Below are positions 23,270 through 36,908 of a stretch of 64,000 nucleotides of DNA, one piece after another (position 1 is the first letter of the stretch; the number at the start of each line of letters is the position of its first letter). The position numbers and the translations under genes were made by a program. The notes under the pieces are model-generated. The model ran no database searches, was not told the origin of the DNA, and saw nothing but the letters and a program-made list of their open reading frames with translations. This DNA is from Cenococcum geophilum 1.58. Taxonomy: Eukaryota; Ascomycota; Dothideomycetes; Gloniales; Gloniaceae. The stretch spans positions 1,424,428-1,488,427 of the forward strand of contig KV748212.1 of assembly GCA_001692895.1 (NCBI GenBank), in the 5' to 3' direction.

Positions 23270-26200
23270 TCCTCCTTTGCCTATTAGTTAAATGACTTCA
23301 CTAACGTTAAGTTCGTTAAATACGATTATCCTTAATAAGCTAGAAGACTGGGAGTAATAGATATAGCAACTATAAGCCCTTATAGACAAATGAATTTGGG
23401 CCTACGTTAACCCAGCTAAGGAAGCACCTCAATAAGGTCTACTATAAGAACTACCCTATCCAGAAGTTATAGATTTTAATAAGAATGCAACCTTATATAC
23501 ACAACTGTTGACGAGTTAGTAGAACGCGTATAATAATAGTAGATGATACTACGACTAGGATATAAAGTATTTCCTAAGATAGGAAGATTATCTTTAATAG
23601 ATCCGCACCTAGATTATATCTACAGTATTAATTTAGAAGAAGCTACTGCTTAACCCTTCCCTTATAGTTAAGAAATAGCTAACTCGGTTAAGAGAAGACA
23701 CTAAGCCCTTAAAGAACTTTATAATAAAAAAGGTATAACTATAGTATATAGAATTACTTAAGGGACTTAAGCAGATAAAGGTTACCTAGTGACTTAACCG
23801 ATGGGAGTATATAATAAAGATAGTAGAGAAATATAACCTTTTATAGATAACTAATAGGATCTAGCTTATAGACCTTATAAATACACTATAACCTATAAGC
23901 GAAACCTATTTTATTATATATACTAAATAGGCTAATAATACCGAAAAGGCTTACTTATTAGAATACTGTAAAGTAGTAATAGAGCTATAGAAAGCATTTG
24001 CAAACCTCTTAAAAGTTATACTATCCTTAACTACTAGAGGGAGTGTATTTAACGTAGACTTTATAGGAGAATCTAAAGAGGATATCTCTATTACTGCTAA
24101 GGTCTAAAAGGGAAGAGGGAATAGCTTATCTTATAGTTGAAAAAGGGCAGGGATAAATTTAACTAAAGAGACGTCTTCTAAGAAGTTAAAGAACCTAAAA
24201 TGCCTTATATGCGATATAAGGGGATATACCCTTCCTAAATATTAGTATCTATTTAAGTATAAGAGGCCTAAAGGATTTAATACCGAGGGTATATGTATAA
24301 TGAAGGTATGTAAAAAGGTAGAGTATAATAAAGATTTAGCTGCCTAAGTAGAATAACTTAAGCTTAAGGAATTAGATACTAACGAAGCTTAATAACAATA
24401 GGATAAGAGTTAGGAAGTTAAAATTAAGGGAGAAGCTAATGTAATATTCCTAGAATCGTATTATACCGGCTAACTCCATCTACTAAAGCTATTAACTATT
24501 CTTAACTTAGGAACTACTCTCTATATCTTTAATAACCTCTTTTGTTTCTATAACGTTAGGAAAGCTTTAAGATATAAATATATTATTACCGGCAGCTTAG
24601 AAGTGCCTATACTAGGCTATAGCAATATTACTATATAAGTTACAAAACTAGATAAGAGCAAGGGAATCCTATATCTTAAGGATGTTGCCTTTTATATAGA
24701 CTTTAATATAAATTTAGTGTTATTCCGTCTACTTTAAAAACGAGGATACTACTAGAATAATAAAGGAGATAACAATCTTCTAGTTTAAAAGGATAATATA
24801 ATTGTATATTAAATGGAAGAATATTATAGATAATAGACTATTAAGTACGTCTAATTAGGAAGTCTATTAGCTTTTAATTTAAGCTAACTACTACGCCTAT
24901 AACAGAAGCGCAGAATATTGTTAAGAGATATTTATCCAGATTTAAAAGGTAATATACGTTTATAGTATCTGCGTCTAGAACATCTAGGACCTATAAGCCT
25001 TTATTAATTAGGTATTAACGCCCTGGGAGTTAAGCTTTAAGGCCCTAAGATAATAGAATGTTAACACTACAGTCTTGCTAAAATTAAGCGTTAGGTTTTA
25101 AGAAGGTTCTTAAAATAAAAAATTAATAAACCCTATCTTAACCTCTATATTAACTAGACTAACCTTAAAAAAGTATATGCCGGATTTGTATAAGTTATAC
25201 TTATCCATAATACCTACTTAGGAAGATCCTTCCTATACTTTATAATGACGCATAGTAAGGAAAAGGAGACACTATAGGTGCTTAAAGATTTTGTCTAATG
25301 GATTTGTCTAAGGTATAACCTTAAAGTTAATACTATTAGATTAGATAACAAGCTAGGGAAAAGGAGATCTTTTAAATAGCTACGGACCTAAGGGATTATA
25401 TTTAAGCCTTTAGCGCTATATACCTAAGCATAAAACGGTACCGCTAAACGCTTAGGGGGTATAATTATTAAGAGAGTATAAGTAATAAAAATTGCTACTA
25501 ATCTACTATATAACTTATGGGACGAGATCGTTAACTATATAGTCTACCTTTGAGATTAAACGCTATAGGAAAGTAATAGATGGAAATTACTATATAAGAG
25601 GTTCTATACCTTCCTAACTAATAGTAGATTAAAAAAACCGCAACTAGCGCACCTAAAAGCCTACGGCTATAGGGCGTACGCGATAATATCAGATGCCTAA
25701 CTAAAGAAAAAAAGGCTAAGCAAACTAGATCTATAAGCCTATATCGGCTACCTTATTAGCTATAACTCTACTAATATCTATAGGATCTAGATCCTATATA
25801 AGGGTATTATTATTTCTACTAGGGATGTTATCTTTAATAAAAAGACGTTCTTTAACGGCAAGCGAATGGACATCTTAAAGGATCTATACGCTAAGTTAAA
25901 TACGCTGATTAAGAAGATTTAACTACCTAATACCTAGACTAAGAACGAGGTCCTTCTGGAAAATAATAAAGAAGTATTTAAACCGTTAATTTAAGAGGAA
26001 GACGATGACGTTAATAAGCCAGTTTAAGCCTTTAATAAGTTAGTAGATCTTAAGCTTATAAGAGCTCTCGAAGATGCGTATTATATACTACCTCCAATAA
26101 AAGAAAATAAAGAATCTCTATGTGCCTTTTACGTTAAGTATCCTATAAAGTTAGATATATAAAATACTAATTAGGACATTATCAACTAGGTAGGAGACAG

Positions 26201-28200
26201 GTTTAACACTTAGGGGGTGTTTAATAACTTAGTTAAAGACTTATTTAAAGAAGCCTATAATAATAGATTTGAAGACTTTATTACTAAAAGGATTACTTTA
26301 GCCTATTACAGCGCCTTCTTAGCAGGAAGAAAGTTTAACCTTAATAGTTAACTTAATAATAATAAGCTAAAATTAGGTAGAATACGTAATATTAGATTAC
26401 ACAGGAAGAACTTACCTCCTCGACCTTAGTTAATTAAGGACCTTAATATATATTCTCTTTAAGATCGTTTCTAAAAGGCTTAAAAAACCTATCTCTAATC
26501 TTATTATTAAATGAGGTCGTTTTAAGAAATAGATAAGAAGCATATAAAGGGATAGTAGGTCCTTAGCTTAATGTGGGTGTTTATCTATAAGATAGATAAG
26601 CACGGATTCCTTTAAAAATATAAAGCACGCTTAGTAGTATATAGAAATTAATAGGCCCTAGGAGACCTACCTATAAGAGCCACTATATTAGCTAGTACGA
26701 CCTTCTGAACTCTTATAGCGATCACCGTAAAATTTAACCTAGAGATAATATAGATAGATGCAGTTAACGCGTTTATCCATTATAATCTTAATGAGGTTAT
26801 CTATATAAAGCTACCGCTAGGGTTTAATAAAGGAAAGATAGATAAAGTACTACGCTTAAGAAAAGCCCTTTATGGACTATAATAATCCCCTCTATTATAG
26901 CAAAAGAATCTCACGAGCTTATTAAACGAATTAGGTTTTAAAGAAGTACCCTAAAAGCCGTACGTTATGCTAAAAGGTAGAATAGTTATCTTCTTCTACG
27001 TTAACAATATTGTCTTCTGCTACTAAAAGACAGATAAGAAAACGCTTAAGAAGTAATTAAGGAGCTAAGTAAGTAATACCAGATAAGTACCCTTAGCGAG
27101 CTAAAATAGTTCCTAGAAATCTATATACTATATAATCGTAGCTAGAGGCTCCTATAGCTATCCTAGGAAGCCTATATTAAGAAGATAGCTAACTAGTATA
27201 AGATAGATCTTATAGAGTGTCTTTTAAATACTCTAATAGCAGAATCGGAACTCCTTTCTACTAATTACCGATTAATCTGTTTAACGCTTCCGTCCCCTAA
27301 TATAGACCTACTAGTCTATCCTATATCCCTACTAAGAGAAGCAGCTTCTATAATGCTATATTAGAGAAAAATGGGTTTAATACTTTATGTAGCCACTATA
27401 ACGCGTCCGGATATTGCCTTTATAGTATTATAGCTAATAAGGTTTAATTAGAACCCTAGCTAAAAGAACTATTAAGCGGCAGATAGAGTAATCTAATACC
27501 TATATAGTATGAGGAGTAGAGCAATCTACTATAGAGGAGATAAGGAAGGAATAAATAGTAGAGGGAGAGATATAGGAACAGGACGAGATAACGGAAGAGA
27601 TGGTAGAAGTAAAGCGCAATTATTTATCTATACTAGCGATGCATTATTTACGGACAACTCCGTTAATAAAAAGAGCTTATAAGGATATATTATAAAGCTA
27701 TTTAGGGGACCGATTGCCTGGAGAGCAAATAAGCAGGATATAGTGACAACGTTAAGCACAAAAGCTAAGTTATTAGCCCTATTATAGACAGTAAAGGAAG
27801 CTATCTTTATTAGTAGGTTATTTAAAGTAATAACGTTATACCTAAATCTAAATGAGCCCTTAATTATTAACTGTAATAATACCTAGATACTCTAACTAAT
27901 TATAGAAGATACGGTAAAGCTAATTACAAAGCTCTAATACGTTAATATCTATTAATACTAGCTACGTTAAGAATACGTAATAAGACGAGTACTATTTAAA
28001 TAGAAAGCGATAAAGGAAATAATCGCCAATAGACTTATAAAGGCCCTACCTAAGTAGAGGTTTTAAAGCTTTATTAAAATAATCGGAATGGTGGATATTA
28101 AGGAGCAGCTAAATAAGGAGAAGTAACTAGAGGACCTAAGGGAGAATATTAGAGCGAGACGGAAGGATTTAAATAAGATTATAGTTTAATTAACGCATTA
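23270..28200 (+). pseudogene. Copia1 gag-pol, RIP-degraded
   Basis: The gag part is followed by a recognisable CCHC knuckle, CLICDIRGYTLPKYW, near 24201-24243 (H to Y, C to Y by RIP). The protease remnant ILNLGTTLYIFN (expected LDSGTTxHIF) is near 24500. The integrase-end block with the NGTAER-type motif is near 25430, disturbed by a one-base indel. RT shows LEII*IDAVNAFIHYNLNEVI near 26740, LRKALYGL near 26860 and YVNNIVFCY (expected YVDDIVF) near 26997. RNase H appears near 27625 (YTSDALFTDN). A tail follows to the polypurine tract at 28247. Confidence 0.87.
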
Positions 28201-28256
28201 ACGGACACGAGAAGGTAGTTAGCTTCGTCCTCAACCAGGTTAAAGCTAAGGGGGTA

Positions 28257-28441
28257 TATTAGATAATCTATATTCTTTATGGCGTAAGATATGCACGAGT
28301 TACGTATATAGGCCACGTGCATTATAAATATCTTTATCTAAGCTTAGAGCTCTAGGTTAGATTAACAATTAAAACAGGATTAAGATTATCAATTAATTAA
28401 CCCATTTCATTAATAAATAGCTCTATATGCACTATCTGACA
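28257..28441 (+). repeat. Copia1 3' LTR
   Basis: 185 bp, from TATTAGATAATC to CTATCTGACA. It differs from the 5' copy mainly by C-to-T and G-to-A changes. Confidence 0.92.
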
Positions 28442-28446
28442 GTTAT

Positions 28447-29173
28447 AATTACGCGTTATCTAACTAGTAAGAGTAGTAGAATTAATCGCGAATTATAAGC
28501 AGTTAGGCTGTAATAAATATATAAGTATTATATCTCTCTTCGCGTGCTTCTTTTATAGATATATTAGTGGCTAGGTAGCCGCCTTTTATAATACTATAAG
28601 TGTTAATAAAGGCCGTCGTAACTCTTAGGGGTATAAAAAATACCATAGATAGCTCTACTACATTATCGCTAATTATATATTAAACAATATAGTATTATTT
28701 CCAGGCGTAAAGAGTACGTATTATAGTACTAACGGTTAATTACCGGTATTTAATCTATGTAAGTGGCTTGGATTTATAGCTGCTAAGAGTATACCTTTTA
28801 TTTTCTTACTAGAACTAGTTATACTAAAGTATAAGTATATAGTTAAACCCCCTTAATACGATATGGGGTATATAACGATATCCTCTACATTATAATCTAC
28901 ACCCCTTAATTAAGCCTTTTTTGGTATAATATTACGATAATCTGACTTTTAACAATATTGTTAAGGTAGCTTTACCAAAACCGTTATAACCAAATAAGAT
29001 TTTATATGGGGAGAGCCCTATTTAGCCCATATAGTAAGTGTCCTATACCCCTTTAAAGTAGTTAGCCTCCCTTTTTCTGCTTATTAACGCATTACGTAAC
29101 TACTTAGTATAACAATACTATTGGTATTACAATATGCTCAGCTACAAAAACAGTATCGTATTAAAGAGGTTTT
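28447..29173. other. AT-rich stretch without recognisable gene
   Basis: It is bounded by Copia1 and the 73-bp repeats. No long frame and no motif that I can name appears on either strand. It may be the N-terminal half of the Plavaka-like element at 19990-22680 on the minus strand, since Copia1 would then interrupt it, but no diagnostic motif is visible. Confidence 0.3.
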
Positions 29174-29281
29174 ACTATAACTAGCCTAACACCAAGTTTA
29201 AGGACTTAAAAGAGTCTAAGGCAGCTAAAATAGACGCCAAAGCATAAGTATAACTAGCTTAATACCAAGTTTAAGGATTTA
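29174..29281. repeat. 73-bp tandem repeat array, left part
   Basis: About one and a half units of a 73-bp repeat (AAGTTTAAGGACTTAAAAGA ... AGTATAACTAGCTTAATAC). ACTTA sits at 29204 and ATTTA at 29277, exactly 73 bases apart. The array is interrupted by Copia2 and continues at 53627. Confidence 0.85.
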
Positions 29282-29521
29282 TATTAAACTGGTAATTTAG
29301 AATAAGAACTCTGTTTATTAAAGAGGGCTCTAAAAGCTCTCTATATACCTTAAATAGGTAGCGTAATAGATAGACAACTACGTCGTTTATTAGGTAATAG
29401 AAATAGGTAATAAGACATTATATAAGATATTTAGTCATAAGTTGACAATATAGTTTGTATAGACGATCTAAGTCTATAAACAGTAGTAGATAGTAGTAAG
29501 GAACCTCGATTTAGGTTAACA
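29282..29521 (-). repeat. Copia2 3' LTR (left)
   Basis: 240 bp. On the + strand it starts TATTAAACTGGTAATTTAG and ends TTTAGGTTAACA. The adjacent CACCCCCCTAGC (29522-29533) is the minus-strand polypurine tract. Confidence 0.9.
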
Positions 29522-31308
29522 CACCCCCCTAGCTATATAGGCCCTCTAGGCTGCTATAGAAAGACCTAAAAAGTCACAATAGCTATTTAGTGTTAAGTTA
29601 AAGAAATCCTCCCTATAGTTACCTTACCTAAATATTATCCAAATTAAATTAAATTAGATCCTTAATATTAATAAGGTTTAATTACTAAACAAATATCTTA
29701 TACTTTTAACAGGGCAGAGCCTTTATTAGGCCGTCTACTGTTATATCCGTAGTAGGCACCTATTTAATATTAATATTTCCGTTATAAACTTTCTAGCGGA
29801 GCTAGTAGTAGTAAATATTAATATGTTAAAGCTTAGTGTTAAGCTTTACGTCGCTTTTAGTAAGTAGTTAAATAGTTTATAGATTATTATAAGATATTAT
29901 TTGCTTCTTATTAGGGTCAAATCCAATTTCTTTAAAGAATTACCACTACTAAATTAACTTAGTAGCTGTATGCGATAGGGCTAAAAGCTCTACTTTCCTG
30001 CTTAATTTTATTACTAACCTCTACTTTATAGATTGCTAGTTAATTAGTCCTCCAAATAAGGTAAATAGATAGCCTTTTATACTCTTCCTACTTACTAAAT
30101 CATTGCTAAATAATATATTACTTGCCCTTACGAAGATCTAGTTTATTATATTTTTCTTTAAGTACTTAATTATAAGAGTCTTGGTTTAATAAAGGTAGGC
30201 AATTACCCTTATAGCAGCTGCGTTATAAATTAGTAACGGGTTTTAAGAGAATTCTAATAGCTTACTTATTAATCTCGCTACGTTTAGACGGGTAATATAG
30301 GCTATATGGAGCGTAGATCCGACCTTCCTTTAATAGGTATAAGTGTCCTACTTTAAGGCTTATTCTAGATTAAGCGCGAGTCCCTTATTACCTATTAGTA
30401 TAACGTAGTTTATAAGCGAGCTGGCAATACAAGCGAGCTGACAATCTCAAAACTCACCAAAAATTGGAAAAATCGCACTTTAATATCTTGACAACCACTT
30501 AATAATAAATTCTAATAATTTGGATTTAGGCTTTTATATATACTTTATAGCTCCTATTAAAGTTATATAGTAAATAGTTCTATAGTTTTTAAGATATTAA
30601 AATTTGGGGGCTAAAATAAGGCTAAAATACTATATCTTACTATATCTTAAAAACTATAAAACTATTTACTATATAACTTTAATAGGAGCTATAAAGTATA
30701 TATAAAAGCCTAAATCCAAATTATTAGAATTTATTATTAAGTGGTTGTCAAGATATTAAAGTGCGATTTTTCCAATTTTTGGTGAGTTTTGAGATTGTCA
30801 GCTCGCTTGTATTGCTAGCTCGCTTGTAAACCACGTTATAGACTTTATAATAGTCCTTTACATTAAAGCTTATCGCGATCTTATTAATATAAGCATCCTA
30901 GCTAAGCTAAAGCTTCCTATTCTCTCTATTGCGAATTATTTAAATTTTTAAAAACTAGGTAAGTTTACCTAGGTCCTTAATCTTATACCTTTTTATAAGG
31001 TGCTCCTTAAAGGTCTTAAGCTTAAGGAAGTCTCTCTTTTAGTAGGCAGCTATAATATTATTAACGTAGAAGAAGACTATTAGCTAATCGTTATAATATA
31101 AGTAAGGCTCCTCTGCCACTAGCTTTAAGCCTTCCTTTTCTAGCGTTATTGTTAGGTTACCATACTATAAAAGAGGTAATCGTCGCAATCTATAGAGCGT
31201 TCTATAAAGTAATAGGCACTTACCCTTAATTATAAATCTATCTAGGCACTTAATATAAACGACCTTATTAATTAGGCTATTTATAAATATATTAACGGCG
31301 TCGCCCTA
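29522..31308 (-). pseudogene. Copia2 reverse transcriptase C-part and RNase H, RIP-degraded
   Basis: Minus-strand read-through from 31308 leftward gives DAVNIFINSLINKVVYIK, YRTLYRLRRLPLL*Y near 31180, VFFYVNNIIAAY near 31070 (the YVDD box with both D changed to N) and LIKRYKIKDLGKLT*FL near 30990. RNase H text is left of the MITE: NILFSNDLVSRKSIKGYLFT near 30100 and KVELLALSH near 29980. The fold-back MITE at 30403-30836 sits between the two. Confidence 0.87.
30403..30836. mobile_element. Fold-back MITE with 195-bp arms, TA target site
   Basis: The element is almost one long palindrome. The left arm (30403-30597) and right arm (30642-30836) are near-perfect reverse complements around a 44-bp centre (30598-30641). 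The ends read ACGTAGTTTATAAGCGAGCT and, from the other side, ACGTGGTTTACAAGCGAGCT. The sequence AAGCGAGCTGGCAATAC is partly repeated within each arm. TATA flanks both sides, consistent with a TA duplication as in Tc1/mariner/pogo-type MITEs. There is no coding capacity. The transcript would form a long hairpin. It is inserted in the Copia2 RNase H region. Confidence 0.82.
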
Positions 31309-31501
31309 TATTACGGAACCCTACTATAGGGGCCTCTATAGGAGAGCCCCGTGCTCTTATATATACCTCACGTACAGCTTATATTAGCTACGCGTAGGTA
31401 TATTACCTCCTTACGCCCTCGACCCTTACGATTGATCGCGTAACGTCTTATAGACTCCTTGAATATATACGCTTTATAGCCACTGCCCCCATCCCATAAC
31501 A
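31309..31501 (+). repeat. Gypsy3 5' LTR
   Basis: It starts TATTACGGAACCCTACTA (TG to TA) and ends CATCCCATAACA; 193 bp. Confidence 0.9.
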
Positions 31502-31699
31502 TTACGTTACGCCTTTTTTACTACTAACGCTTAGCCTACGACTAATTCTACGTCTCTGTAATACTATAGGCGCTGCTAGAAGCAGCGTATCTATAAATTA
31601 CCTTACTTTATACTTCTAAGGAACCTATAATAGTAAGACAATATCCCTTACTAGCTACTATATTAAACCCAAAGAACAATTTAATACCTATACTTAACC

Positions 31700-33241
31700 T
31701 ACAACACTAATTAATCCTAAAAGAATTTAATTTATTAGCTTTAGCCTTAACCTCTAAGGAGACAGACACTAATAATATTTTATCTTTTATTAACTATATA
31801 ACTACGGATAAGTAAACAGAAGGGCTACTACCTATTAAAATCGAAATATAAGACGCTAAAACATTTATAAAAATAGTAGCACGAAACCCTAATAAATACT
31901 ACCGCCTTCTATAGAACTACTACCTAAAGCTTATATAAGCCGAGATATATACTACCTAAGATCGCGATATTATCTAAGACCTACAAGCTTATAAGGCACT
32001 CGCTAATAACATATATTAAGAAACTAAAGACAACCTCCGCGTATCTAAACGCGACGTCTAACAGTTAAAGAAGGCTAAGATTATACTAATTACTATAGTT
32101 ACTAAAAAAGAAGGCATAATTAAATACCTATAATCTTAGCTTAATAAGTATATTTATAATAACGCTAGATACCTCTTTACTATATATAACGCCACCTAAG
32201 TCTCTACACCCCTAGCAACTTTACTTACTTAACGCTTAATAAAGGGCAAGCGCTAAGTAGCTTTACCTAATAGGAACCCCTACTAAAGCAGCAATAATAA
32301 AAGCTATAATAATTAGACCTAAATTGCTACTATAAGGTTTAATACACGCTATTTTAATCTCCTAGTTTTTTAGAGAGACCGTAAGGAATATAGCTACTAG
32401 AAGATATAGATCCGCGAAAAACTAACTTAGAGCGCCTACCTTTTTCCTATAAAAGACACTAAGATTAGCTATATTATTAGGCGAATAAAGGGTATACTAT
32501 TTAATAGACTCTTCGCCTAATAGGAGACTAGTAGCCCCTAAAAGTAGCAGTCCTACTAAGAAGTCCTTAATAATCTTAACCTAATATACCGTAACTATAA
32601 CCTACTAGCTACTAACCGAGCTAAACTATATACCCTAAAGATAAGCCCTATTAAACTATTTAATAAAATTTATATTAAATTCCAGGAATATACCAGAGCC
32701 CTCGCCTAAGATAATATTAAAGACTAAAAGGACCTTCTTAAAAAAGTTACTTATTGCCTTAGTTACGCAGCCACTAGCTATAACTATAACAATATTTATA
32801 ATATAGTAGCAGCTCTATAGAAAATCAAACAACGACTAAATTAGATTATTACTACTAACCTTTACCTAAAGACCTTTCTATAAAAGCCCCCTAGGCCTAC
32901 TAAACCTATATATACTAAGCTACTAACGCCTACTACCTTAAGTACTACTAAAACTAATATTAATTTCTCTATACTAACCTTTCTATAAAACTCCTAGAGA
33001 TAGAGAACGCAAGCTACTCTAGAAACTAGAATACTACTATAAATGCCGTTAAAAAGGCTATTATTATAATAACCTAAACTACCTAATAGCTAGGTTTAAT
33101 AGCCGCCGCCTAATACCTAACCTAATACCCTAAATACCAAATACGTTACTATATACCACTACTATATAAGATAAAAACGTAGTAATAGCGGTAGAGTTAA
33201 ATATGGAAACGGAAAACGCTAAGTCCTAGCCTTAAGTCGTG
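31700..33241 (+). pseudogene. Gypsy3 gag with zinc knuckle, RIP-degraded
   Basis: The long gag-like frame (for example EFNLLALALTSKETDTNNIL near 31725 by read-through) has many stops. Near 33036 the text YYKCR*KGYYYNN is a CCHC knuckle (C-X2-C-X4-H-X4-C in relatives) with C and H lost to Y. It is interrupted by the solo LTR at 33242 between gag and protease. Confidence 0.72.
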
Positions 33242-33772
33242 TGTTAGGACGCACTAATAACGGAGGGATTTATATATTAGCTTACTTAATAGATAACTCT
33301 ATAAAGATAAATAGACGGAAATAAATAGTTTTACCTATAATAGGAACTTGTAACGGAACCTTGTAGCAAGAACTACGGTAGGCTCGTTATTGGGCTAGGT
33401 GTGTAGGAAATGCAAGTATAAAAGTCAACAACGAATAACAACTGGTGGAGTGGTTGCCCAACAGATTAACTCCAATTGTATTCTGAGAATCACTACAAGG
33501 AAGGAACTATCTAGGTAGGGACTGAGGGTCCTTAAATACACAACCGTACTCCTATGAAATCCTTCTTATACGTGATATACGTCTTATACGTAAGGTACGT
33601 AAGTTCCTCTCGTTCCTCTCGTTCAATACGTAGCACATCATATAACCTCGGTTACCATTCCTCGTCACATGGTTCTATCGGCTCTATCCTAGACCGTGCC
33701 TAAATCAACCAACTAGCTTCTTCCGTCTCTTCTCCAAGTAGTCGTAACATTGTACTTAAAGCGTCCGTAACA
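33242..33772 (-). repeat. Solo LTR, unmutated, 531 bp
   Basis: The stretch starts TGTTAGGACGC and ends GCGTCCGTAACA (imperfect inverted ends) and is free of RIP, in contrast to the Gypsy3 sequence on both sides. Its reverse complement matches the RIP-damaged 5' LTR at 55761-56219 over hundreds of bases (both start TGTTACGGACGCTTTAAGTA in ancestral form). The LTR family is therefore identified and the solo LTR is on the minus strand. I found no 5-bp duplication: the flanks are TCGTG and GAACT. That would fit recombination between LTRs at different sites or an assembly join. Confidence 0.78.
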
Positions 33773-33779
33773 GAACTAC

Positions 33780-36700
33780 TACTAAAAAATATTATAAAAG
33801 CCGTTTTATAATTAATTACAGAGCTACTAATAAATTTATAGATACCTAATTTATACGTACTTATAACCTATCTACCTTACCCCTTACTAAAGCCCGCGCC
33901 CTATAACTTACTAACAGTAATTATACTATATAGAAGATTACCTATATAGTATAACTCTACCTAAATATAAATAGGCACTAGAAAGAACTTTAGGCCTATA
34001 TTATACTACTTACTAACTACCCTATTATCCTTAGAATAAACTAGCTTAAATAATACAACCCTGCCATTAACTAGAAGAAGAGAGAAGTAACCTTTAACTT
34101 TAAATACTGCGGGGAGACTTACCTAGGGTATAGCCTAGCCGCCTCTATTTACTCCCCAGAATATTAACCTAAGGAACCCCTTATTACCCTACCTATAACT
34201 AACTACCACTATATAAGTGCCCTAGTCTTCTACCGTATAGTATATAAAAAAGGCTAGACCGTTACTATAGCTTCCTAATTATAACTATATAAGCTTAATA
34301 AAGAATAGAACTACGTCCTCTATAGTAATAGGATAAATATAGTTAACCTTTTAGAAAATAACGCCCCTATAAAACTTTATGGACTTTTACCTTTAGACTT
34401 TAAAAAGTTTATAAAGCTTAAAAAAGGACTTACTAATAAAGAACTCCATAAGCTCCTTCCTAAAAGGTACTATAACTTTACTAATATATACTTATAAAAG
34501 AGCGTAGATATACTCCCCCTACACTAACCTAATAACTATACCATTAATATTAAATAAGGAAAAATACCACCTTATAAGAGACCCTACCTAATATTAAAAG
34601 ACAAACTTCTAGTTATAAAAAAGTATATTAACAAGCACCTTAATAAAGGATTTATTCGTCCTAGCATATTACTAGTAGCCACCCCCATCCTTCTTACTAA
34701 AAAGTTAGAAGGAGGTATTTAATTCTATATTAACTATAAAGGACTTTAGCTAATTTAAATATACCGTTATGCCCTTTAGTATATATAACGGCCCAGGCAC
34801 CTTCTAAAGCTATATTAATAACATCTTATAGAACTACCTTAACAACTTCTGCTCTGCGTACCTAGATAATATACTTATTTATAATAATAACCCCTTTAAG
34901 CATACTAAATATGTTTAAAAGGTCCTATAGCGCCTTAAGGACGTAGGACTTTATATTAATTTAAAGAAATGTAAATTCTTAGTTACAGAAGTAAAATACC
35001 TTAGACTAATTATTACTACTAAGGGTATCTATATAGACCCTAAGAAGGTATATAATTACCAAATAGCAAGCCCCTAACTATATTAAGGATATATAAGCCT
35101 TCCTTAGTTTCGCTAACTTCTATTAGAAATTTATATACAACTTCTTAAGCGTAGTAGCACTACTTATAGCAATAATACGAATAAAGGGCCTTTCTATAAA
35201 AGGAAGAAAAACGTACCTATACTTTACCTAGACGCCTAAATATAAGAAGGCATTTCAAGACCTTAAAAATACCTTTACTAAAGAACCTATCCTAGCTTAC
35301 TTTACACTAGGATAACAACTCTACCTTAAAACCAACTCCTTAGACCACGTTAACGCAGGTATCCTTTCCTAAATAGGTAATAACAGTCTCCTTTACCTAG
35401 TTGCATTTTACTTATCTAAGCTTATACTATAAAAGTATAACTATAAGATCTATAATAAAGAACTCCTTATAATTATATAAGTGTTTAAAGAATTCTAACT
35501 AAAACTCTCCTTAGTAGAGCCTAACTAGCTAACTAAAGTCCTTACGGACTATTATAACCTTAAGTACTTTATAACTATAAAGTAGCTAAACTAACGCTAA
35601 GTATATTAGAACGAGTTCCTCTCTAGTTTTAACTTTAAAATTATATATAGACTAGAAGTATAAGGTACTAAACCTAATAGCCTAATATGCCGCTCACAAG
35701 ACCTTCCTTAGTTTAAAAATAACCCCTATAATTAGTTTTAACAATAGACAATCCTAAAAGTACAAAATTTGGCCCTAGGTATACTACCTATAATAAAGCT
35801 AACTATACCCTAGCTTTATACCATAGAACTAGAGTTACCTCCTAAAATTAACGAGCTTATTACTACGGTATATAACGCCTCTATTGACCTATTACTATAT
35901 TAACTTATTACCGCAAAGACCACTAGCGCCTATACGCTACCTATTAACCTCTAAAGCTTAGGCTAGATTAATATAGCAGCCCCAGAAGTAAAAGAGAATA
36001 GGCTCTATTATAGAGGCCGCCTATTTATCCCTAACTTAGAAAATCTACAATAGTAACTAATCTAAATAGCCCACAACCTTTAATTAAGCGGCCACCTAGG
36101 CAGAGGAGGAACCTATAAGCTTCTTAGCCGATACTACTTCTAGCTAAAAATAATAGACTTAATTAAATACTTTATAGACGCCTACTACGGTTATAAGCGC
36201 GCTAAGGCCTTTAATATAAAGTACTAAGGACTATTACACCCTTTACTAGTACCTATATAATAATAGGCAGATATTGCTATAGATTTCGTTATTAACCTAC
36301 CACCCTATAAATAATACGGCCGTACCTATAAGAACATCCTTATAATAATATACCGACTTATAAAGAAGCGCCACTACATCCTAACTAAAGGCGTAGCCAT
36401 TAGCAACATTACTAACGCCTTCCTTTATAAAGTTTACTAACTATATAGGTTACCTAACTTAATTACGTCTAACTAAGGTATATAATTTAACTCCAATATA
36501 TAGAGACAAATCTACTAACGCCTTAGTATCTCCGTTAAGATATCTATACCCTTTTACTACAAAACTACTAGGTAACCGGAAAACGCTAATACCAGTATAA
36601 AAGCGTACCTACAATAAGTAGTCGCCTATAGTTAAGATAACTGGGTAGATTACCTCCTACTAGGTAAATTCGCAGTAAATAATTACGTCTTAACCACTAT

Positions 36701-36908
36701 AGGACTTACCCCGTTCTTCGCGAATAAGGGTTATTACCCCTAATCTAGCATAGAGCCACTAGAACCTATTAATAAGAAACTGCCATATAGAAAACGCCTT
36801 AAGATACTACTTACTAACTAGTATATAGACCGTATAAAAAATCTACTTAACTACTACAAGGGAGAAATGGCCTAAGCTTAAGTAAAGTAGGCCTACTTCG
36901 CTAACTAT
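33780..36908 (+). pseudogene. Gypsy3 protease, RT and integrase (first part), RIP-degraded
   Basis: The protease active site appears as INYRATNKFIDT near 33808 (expected LIDSGATDEFIDT). The RT fingers are near 34690 (KKLEGGI*FYINYKGL). A deletion follows, so the text jumps from the DYRGLN region to TVMPFSIYNGPGTF within about 30 bases. YLDNILIYNNNPFKHTKYV near 34858 is the YLDD box with one D changed. RNase H lies near 35330-35600 and integrase near 36000-36880, with AYFANY at the point where element A enters. Confidence 0.82.

Larger units (their letters stand above)
22793..28441 (+). mobile_element. Ty1/Copia element 1 (complete, RIP-inactivated), TSD GTTAT
   Basis: The LTRs are two identical-length 185-bp repeats. 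GTTAT lies at 22788-22792 and 28442-28446. A Met-tRNA-type primer site follows the 5' LTR and the polypurine tract AAGGGGGTA precedes the 3' LTR. The order gag, protease, integrase, RT, RNase H is that of Copia. Its host sequence is probably the Plavaka-like element. It shares its primer-site type with Copia2 but has different LTRs. Confidence 0.93.

Noticed and set aside
29282-29521. Solo LTR
   Set aside because: The flanking 5 bp and the 73-bp repeat phase match the LTR at 53387-53626, so the two are the ends of one nested element.
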